A stretch of DNA of 64,000 nucleotides. It comes from Aegilops tauschii subsp. strangulata. Lineage: Eukaryota > Streptophyta > Magnoliopsida > Poales > Poaceae. The translations under genes were made by a program, and so were the position numbers. Position 1 is the stretch's first letter, and each line of letters opens with the position of its first letter. Location of the stretch: the NCBI RefSeq assembly GCF_002575655.3, contig NC_053036.3, forward strand, positions 196,572,788 through 196,636,787, written 5' to 3'. Shown here in pieces: positions 57,786 to 64,000 of this stretch. The notes below the pieces were generated by a model that saw only the letters and a list, made by a program, of their open reading frames with translations, had not been told where the DNA came from and did no database searches.

Positions 57786-60700
57786 TCAACTGGAAAATTG
57801 TCTCAGGAGGTTTGCGTTCCATGGTCGCTCCGACTCCCTGCCGGAGTCGTCTCTCTTGCGTGCTCTTGGTTTTTGTGCGTCGATCAAGTAGTAGGAGTCA
57901 TTGCCGAGTGCCTTGCTGACGACAAAGGGGCCCTCCCAAGGGGCCGAGAGCTTGTGCTGGCCGGCTGTTCGCTGGATCAGCCGGAGCACAAGGTTGCCCT
58001 CTTGGAAATATCTTGGCTTGACCTTGCGGTTGTAGTAGCGGCGCAGCCCTTGCTGGTAGATGGCGGACCGGCTGAGTGCTAACAGCTGGCCTTCTTCCAG
58101 TAGGTCGACGCCGTCTTCTCTTGCTTCCTTGGCCTCCTCCTCCGTGTACATTGTGATCCGAGGCGAGTCGAACTCGATGTCTGTTGGGATGACAGCCTCG
58201 GCACCATACACGAGGAAGAATGGAGTGAAGCCGGTTGACTTGTTGGGTGTAGTGCGCAGACTCCAGAGGACAGCCGGCAGCTCATCGAGCCAGCAGCCGG
58301 CCGATCGCTCTAGTGGTACAACTAGTCGAGGCTTGATGCCGGAGAGGATGAGTCCATTTGCTCGCTCGACCTGGCCGTTTGACTGCGGGTGGGCAATGAA
58401 CGCTAGGTCCAATCGGATGCCCTACGTCACGCAGAAACGTGCCAGTGCTCCTTTGGCGAAGTTCGTGCCGTTGTCGGTGATGACGCTGTGTGGCACGCCG
58501 TACCGAGTAGTGATGTCAGTGATGAATGTCACGGCAGTCGGCCCGTTCAGCTTCTTAATCGGCTTTGCTTCGATCCACTTTGTGAACTTGTCCACAGCGA
58601 CAAGTAGATGCGTCAAGCCGCCGCGGGCTGTCTTGAAAGGGCCCACCATGTGCAGTCCCCAGACGGCAAAAGGCCAGGTGAGGGGAATGGTCTTGAGGGC
58701 AGAAGCCGGCAGGTGTTGCTTGGAACTAAAAACTTGGCCTCCTCTGCAGCTCTTGACTATTTCTTTAGCATCCTCCAAGGCAGTCGGCCAGAAGAAACCA
58801 TGGCGGAAAGCCTTGGCCACAAATGATCTTGAGGCTGCGTGGTGGCCGCATTCGCCTTGGTGGATGTCCTTGAGGATTGCCACTCCTTTTTCTGGCTCGA
58901 CACAACGCTGGAAGACTCCAGTGACGCTGCGCTTCACAAGCTCTCTGTTGATTATTGTGTATGCTGCGGCTCGTCGCTGCACTAGTCTTGCTGAGATCTC
59001 ATCGGCCGGCAGCTCTCTGCTGACTAGGAACTTGAGGATGGGCTGGGCCCATGACGGAGCTGTGACTTCTTCTGCTGTTAGTGTAGCCACCATGACTCGG
59101 GTGGGTGGGTTGGGTGGCGTGGAATTGGAGTTGGCCACTGCTTCTTGTGTCGTTGCAGTCCCCGGGCCGACTGCTGCAGTCCCCGGGCCGGGTTCTGAAG
59201 TCCCCGGGCCGGGTGCGACTACGGCAGTCCCCGGGCCAGTTGTCGAAGTCCCCGTGCCGCCTGTATCTGGCGCAGGCGGTACGAAGATGGAATCCGACTC
59301 TGGAGACGGTTTGATGGACGGCTTGAGGAGGCGCTGGAGGGAGACGCCAGTCGGTATGGCTTGTCGGGTGGAGCCGATCCGTGCTAGGGCATCTGCTTGG
59401 TCGTTGTCGGCCCTTGGCACGTGAAGGAACTCGCACCCTTCGAAGTATCCGCTAATCTGCTGGATGAGGAATCGATAGCTCGCCATGTTCGCGTCCTTGG
59501 CGTCCCAGTCGCCAGACGATTGCTGGACCACCAAGTCTGAGCCGCCGTAGCACAGGATCCGGCGTATGCCGAGTTCTTTGGCTAGCCGGAGCCCATGTAC
59601 GAGCGCCTCGTACTCGGCCACGTTGTTGGAGGCGGCGAAGTGGATCTGCAACGTGTACTTGAGCTTGTCGCCTTTGGGAGAGGTGAGGACGATGCCGGCT
59701 CCCAAGCCGGTGCGCATCTTGGACCCGTCAAAGTGCATCCGCCAATGGGTATAGTCGGGAGCCGGCGGTAGGTACTGGGTCTCGGCCCAGTCGACGAGGA
59801 AGTCGGCCAATGCTTGCGACTTGATGGCGGTGCGGGGTTGGTAGAAGATTGTGTAGGGCGCCAATGCAATGGCCCATTTAGCCACCCGGTCAGATGCATC
59901 CCGGCTGCCTATGATCTCGGCGAGCGGGGCAGTGCACACGACCGTGATGGGGTGCTCTTGGAAGTAGGGCTTCAGTTTCTTGGCAGCGAAGTACACCCCA
60001 TAGCACATCTTCTGGTAGTGCGGGTAGTTTTGCTTTGAGCTGGATAGCACTTCGCTGAGATAGTACACCGGCCTCTGGACTAGTTGGGCTCGGCCTTCCT
60101 CCGGGCGCTGGACCACAACAACAGTGCTGACGACTCGGCTAGTCGTGGCGATGTAGAGGAGCATGGGCACCTTCTCAGTCGACGCCGCCAGGACAGGCGG
60201 AGTGGTCAGCATTTTCTTCAGCTCATGGAAGGCTTGGTCGGCTTGGTCGTTCCACTCGAAGTGAGTGGACTTCTTCATGAGTCGGTACAGGGGGAGAGCC
60301 TTCTCTCCTAGTCGGCTGATAAAATGATTCAGGGAGGCTAAGCAGCCAGTGAACTTCTGCACATCTCGCAGTTTGGTGGGAATCTCCATCCTCTCGATGG
60401 CCTTGATCTTGACAGGGTTGCTTTCGATGCCGCGTTCGGAGACCAGGAAGCCTAGCAGCTGGCCGGCTGGCACTCCGAACACGCACTTCTCGGGGTTGAG
60501 CTTGATTTGGAATCGGCGCAAGTTGGCGAATGTTTCTTTCAGGTCTTCCAGCAAAGTGTCGCGCTTCTCTGTCTTCACCACAATGTCGTCTACATAGACG
60601 TGGGCATTTTTGCCGAGTTGTTTCAAGAGGCATTTCTGCATGCAACGCTGAAAAGTGGCACCAGCATTCCTCAAGCCGAATGTCATAGTCAGGTAGCAGA

Positions 60701-61841
60701 AAGCTCCAAAGGGTGTGATGAAGGCAGTCTTCAGGCGGTCAGCTGGGTCCAACTTGATCTGATGGTACCCTGAGTACGCATCCAGAAAACTTAACAGCTC
60801 GCATCCGGCTGTGGAGTCTATCACTTGGTCAATCCGTGGCAGAGCAAACGGATCCTTTGGGCAGGCCTTGTTCACGCTGGTGTAGTCTATACACATACGC
60901 CACTTGTTATTCTTCTTCAGAACCATAACTGGGTTGGCAAGCCATTCTGGAAAGAACACTTCCATGATAAAGCCAGCGGCAAGGAGCCGGGCTATCTCTT
61001 CTCCCACAATTCTTCGCTTCTCTTCTGACAGTCGGCGGAGGGGTTGCTTGACCGGCTTCGCGTCGGCTCGGACATGTAATTTGTGCTCGGCGAAATCCTT
61101 CGGGACACCCGGCATGTCCTTTGGGGACCATGCAAAGATGTCTTGATTCTCACGGAGGAAGTCGACGAGCTCGCCTTCCTATTTACTGTCCAAGTTCGCC
61201 CCAATGACAACGAACCTCTCCGGGTCCAGAGGTATCTTCTTTGTCTCTTTGGCAGGCTGGAAGGAGCAAAACGCATCACAATCTTTGGTGTTGGGGGACA
61301 GGGCCGGCTGCTTGCCGGCCATGGCTACAACCCGTTCCAACATCTTCTTCTCTTCTACCACCACGAGGGACTCGGCCAGCCGGCTGCTGGCCATGGCGCA
61401 CTCGATGGACTTCTTGTAATCGCCGGCTACCGTGATGATCCCCTTCGAGCTCGGCATCTTCATCTTCAGGTAAGCGTAGTGGGGCACAGCCATGAACTTG
61501 GCCAGAGCAGGTCGGCCAAGCAGAGCATGATAGGGGCTTTCCAAATCCACTACCTCGAACCAGATTGCTTCTCGGCGAAAATATTCTTTGTCTCCGAAGA
61601 GAACATCCATTTTAATCTTGCCGATTGGGGAGCAAGACAAGCCGGGGACGATACCATGGAAGACGGTGCGGCTCGGCATGAGCTGCTTCGCTTTGATGTT
61701 CAGCTTCTCCATGGTATCGCGGTACAGTATGTTGATACTGCTTCCGCCATCTATTAGGACGCGGGAGAATCGGGCAGCTCGCCTCTCCGTCGCGAGGGTG
61801 ACATCCAAGACCATTGCATAGGAGCCAGGCGAAGGCATCAC
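57786..61841 (-). pseudogene. RLG3 protease-reverse transcriptase-RNase H-integrase polyprotein
   Basis: One frame covers the whole region with a TAG at 61,179-61,181 and another at 58,422-58,424, and ends at 57,786. In order: protease (VLIDGGSSINIL), reverse transcriptase (FLDAYSGYHQIK, FGLRNAGATFQR, YVDD near 60,590), a degenerate first RNase H, then the archaeal-type RNase H (MHFDGSK, AEYEAL, NDQADALA). In that domain the usual GDS catalytic Asp reads GGSD (near 59,545). Integrase has IHQGECGHH but CRGG in place of the second zinc Cys (near 58,738), GLHMVGPF where Asp of the DDE triad is His (near 58,651), then TDNGTNF and GQVERANG intact. A repetitive GPGT linker lies between RNase H and integrase. 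The copy must be inactive. Confidence 0.93.
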
Positions 61842-64000
61842 CTCTGGGTGGTCGGCCTGGCTCCAGCTGATTGGCTTCTCTGCCAGTGCATGAACTCGGG
61901 CGTGCTAGAGGCGACTGCATTCACTTCTTGATGTTGTCGGCGTCGGCTACGCTTGTCGTCGGCTTGACTGGTGAAGACAACGTAGGCGGCGTGCTCTTCG
62001 GGGAATTCGTCTTGGATGGCGCCGACTGCCGGCCGAGCCGCCGGCTGCTGGAGGGCTGGAGGCGGCGGACCGGGAGGCGGAGGCGGCAGCATCCCCTCGC
62101 CCTTGGCGATGCGGGTGAGCGAATGGCATTTCCGGGTCGTGTGGTTGGACGGCTTCGCGCCGCTGTGGAACTTGCAGGGGGCATCAAGAGCCTGTTCGTA
62201 GGAGAAAGCCGGCTGCCAAGGCGGCCTGCCACCCTTCTTCTTGGGAGCGGGCCGTTCTTCGGGCTGCTCATCTTCAACGGTGGCCACCTGCCGACTGGAG
62301 GAAGTCGGCATGGGGGCCTTGCGCTTGTGGTCGTTCTGGTAGGGGCGCCGATTAGGGTCACCAACCGGCGTCTTAGGAGCCGGAGCAATCACCTTCCCCG
62401 AGGCGTCTACTCGGAGCTCGTTCTTCATTGAGTCGGCTGTGGCGTACTTGTCAGCGATGACCAGTAACTCGTCGAGGGTAGCCGGCTCGTCGCAGAGGAG
62501 TCGGTGCTTGAGGAGGGTGCCCTCTCGGCACCCGGCGGTGAAGTACTCGATGGCCTGGACCTCATGCACCCCCTCGCAGGAGTTGCGGAGCTCGGCCCAC
62601 CGCGTGAGGTAGTCGCGGATCGACTCGTTGGGCCCTTGGATGCCGAGGGAGAGCTGGCGAGGCTTGGGAGGCCGCTTGTAGGTGCTGGTGAAGTTGCGGA
62701 ATAAGACTTCCGTGAAGTCCAGCCAGCTGTTGATGCTGTAGGGCTTGAGGCTGTTGAGCCATGTGGGTGCCGTGCCTTGCAGCATGAGGGGGACGTACTT
62801 CACGGCGACGCGCCGATTGCCGTTGGCTATGCTGACGGCCGTGGAGTAGTCGATGAGCCAATCTTCCGGCTTCACTGAGCCGTTGTACTTGGGTGTGTCT
62901 CTGGGGAGCGAGAACCCTTTGGGGAAGGGCTCGTCGCGGATGCGGGGGCCAAAGCATGGCGGGCCGACATCGTCTTCTTCTTCTAACGCCAAGGATCGAG
63001 CAAGGCGGTCGATCCTGTGGCAGGCGTCGTTCTCGCCGACTCCTTCTCGGCGGCCGAGTCGGTCGCCAAGAGTCGGGTGTGTGATAGGCGGCGGAGTGAG
63101 GCGTCTTTCTCTTCGAGGCGGGGGAGGAGGCAGATTTCCTTGGTGCTCTACTGCTCGAGGGCGGACCTCCGCGTCGCGCTCGATGGTGATGCGAGTCCAG
63201 CTGCGGCTGGCAGCCGGCTCCTTGTCTTTCTTCTGGCGTGCGCCGCTCGCAGTCGGCGAGCGGGACGTCGCGGCGTGCTCCCGGCGCGGGGGATGACTAT
63301 CAGCACGGGCGCCGGCTTTGTGCCGTTCTGCAGCCGCGTCGATCAGCTGCTGAATCCGTCGTGTCATGTAAGGGAGCTCATCGGCTCCCAGCCCATTGAG
63401 CTCTTCTGCAGCCGCCTGAGCGGCTCGCAGATTCTCGAGCGGGGTGGCGTAGACGGGGCGATCTGCCCCCAGCATGCTGGCGACGGCCACGCCGCGCTTC
63501 TGGACGAAGCCGGCTCGGCTCGGGCCGCTAGGCGGCGGCGTACCGAAGGCGGCGCGGTCGACTTCGCGCTGGTGGGCCTCGGTGAGGCGTCTCATCGAGG
63601 CTATCTTCTGGCCCTCCGCGATGAGGGCGAGGCGGCGTGCCTCCAGGGTCTCGGCGTCGGCATCGGCCGGGATGGGGACGGAGAGGTCGTCCATCGCCGC
63701 TTGCAGGGCGTCGTGGGCGTTCTCGCCCGAGTTGGCGACGTGGCTGATGACCAGCACTTCGGTGACAGCGCTGCTGCCGCTGTCAGCTCGAGGGAGGGGA
63801 TCGTCGAAGACCACCACGTCGGAGGGGTAGGCGTCAAGCGATGCTGTGTCGGAGTCGACAAGCATTGGGTCGGTGGAGCCGACCGACTCCACATCTGCAG
63901 CAGGCTCGCTGGAGACGTGAAGCTGGTCGAGGAGGCTGATGAGGCGGCTCTCGGGGTAGTCCGTGCCTGCGTCGGACGCAGGCTCGTCGGAGATGCGAGT
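61838..64000 (-). pseudogene. RLG3 gag, open at the window edge
   Basis: The frame is open from the window edge at 64,000 leftwards and ends at 61,838 after a one-base shift near 61,884 relative to the protease frame. The first part is charged and Pro/Arg-rich. The gag domain lies at about 62,540-62,940 (YNGSVKPEDWLIDYSTAV, MLQGTAPTWLNSLKPYSI, FTEVLFRNFTSTYKRPP). A CX2HX7HX4C knuckle (CKFHSGAKPSNHTTRKC) lies near 62,150. The true start codon and PBS are outside the window. Between breaks it is long and well preserved. Confidence 0.9.

Larger units (their letters stand above)
51431..64000 (-). mobile_element. Tat-like Gypsy retrotransposon RLG3, runs off the window
   Basis: On the minus strand the order is gag (61,838 to beyond 64,000), protease, reverse transcriptase, second RNase H and integrase (57,786-61,841), then a plus-strand antisense gene (53,197-56,996), a polypurine tract and the 3' LTR (51,431-52,602). 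An extra archaeal-type RNase H between reverse transcriptase and integrase, and an antisense gene with the 'putative gypsy-type transposon' domain, are marks of the Tat branch. The 5' LTR lies outside the window. Confidence 0.92.

Noticed and set aside
58060..59424. 454-codon plus-strand frame
   Set aside because: It is the mirror of the GC-rich RLG3 pol gene, whose domains are clear on the minus strand.

Overview
This is a gene-poor, repeat-dense stretch of a grass nuclear genome. The nested Gypsy, Copia and CACTA elements with multi-kilobase insertions, and a satellite of roughly 510 bp, suggest a Triticeae species (wheat, Aegilops, rye or barley); that is an inference from style, not a database match. 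I see no convincing host gene outside mobile elements and no tRNA, rRNA or CRISPR.

Layout. (1) 1-17,142 is a tandem satellite with monomers of about 510 bp in two main types and two higher-order periods: a 7-monomer unit of 3,569 bp, nearly identical between copies, and a 4-monomer unit of about 2,037 bp. The left end runs off the window. (2) 17,142-23,329 is a truncated Gypsy element on the minus strand (RLG2): one LTR, a decayed gag, no pol, and part of an antisense intron-containing gene. (3) 23,330-25,162 plus 38,455-39,522 look like two halves of a CACTA-type region (E1) split by a later Gypsy insertion. (4) 25,163-38,454 is a complete but decayed Gypsy element on the plus strand (RLG1), with 1.5-kb LTRs, a PBS, broken gag-pol and an intact small extra ORF. 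Its 3' LTR is split by a 3,196-bp CACTA element (34,504-37,699) with perfect 15-bp terminal inverted repeats and a TGA target duplication. That CACTA carries a three-exon B3-domain gene whose predicted reading frame is unbroken. (5) 39,523-51,221 is CACTA-derived DNA (E2) ending in a CACTA-type terminus. It holds a B3-like gene remnant, alanine-rich captured genes, a 3'-5' exonuclease pseudogene, a MITE, and a five-copy, roughly 500-bp tandem repeat that is a diverged relative of the satellite at 1-17,142. (6) 51,222-51,430 is a sliver of Copia coding sequence into which E2 inserted. (7) 51,431-64,000 is a large Tat-like Gypsy element on the minus strand (RLG3): 3' LTR, antisense six-exon gene with its own TATA box, pol and gag; gag is still open at the window edge.

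How it fits together. The insertion order reads Copia, then E2 and RLG3; and E1, then RLG1, then the B3-bearing CACTA. The most interesting points are the apparently intact B3 transcription-factor-like gene riding in a CACTA element, the kinship between a large satellite array and a short tandem array inside a CACTA region, and two captured genes with the same TATA-plus-paired-E2F-like promoter layout.
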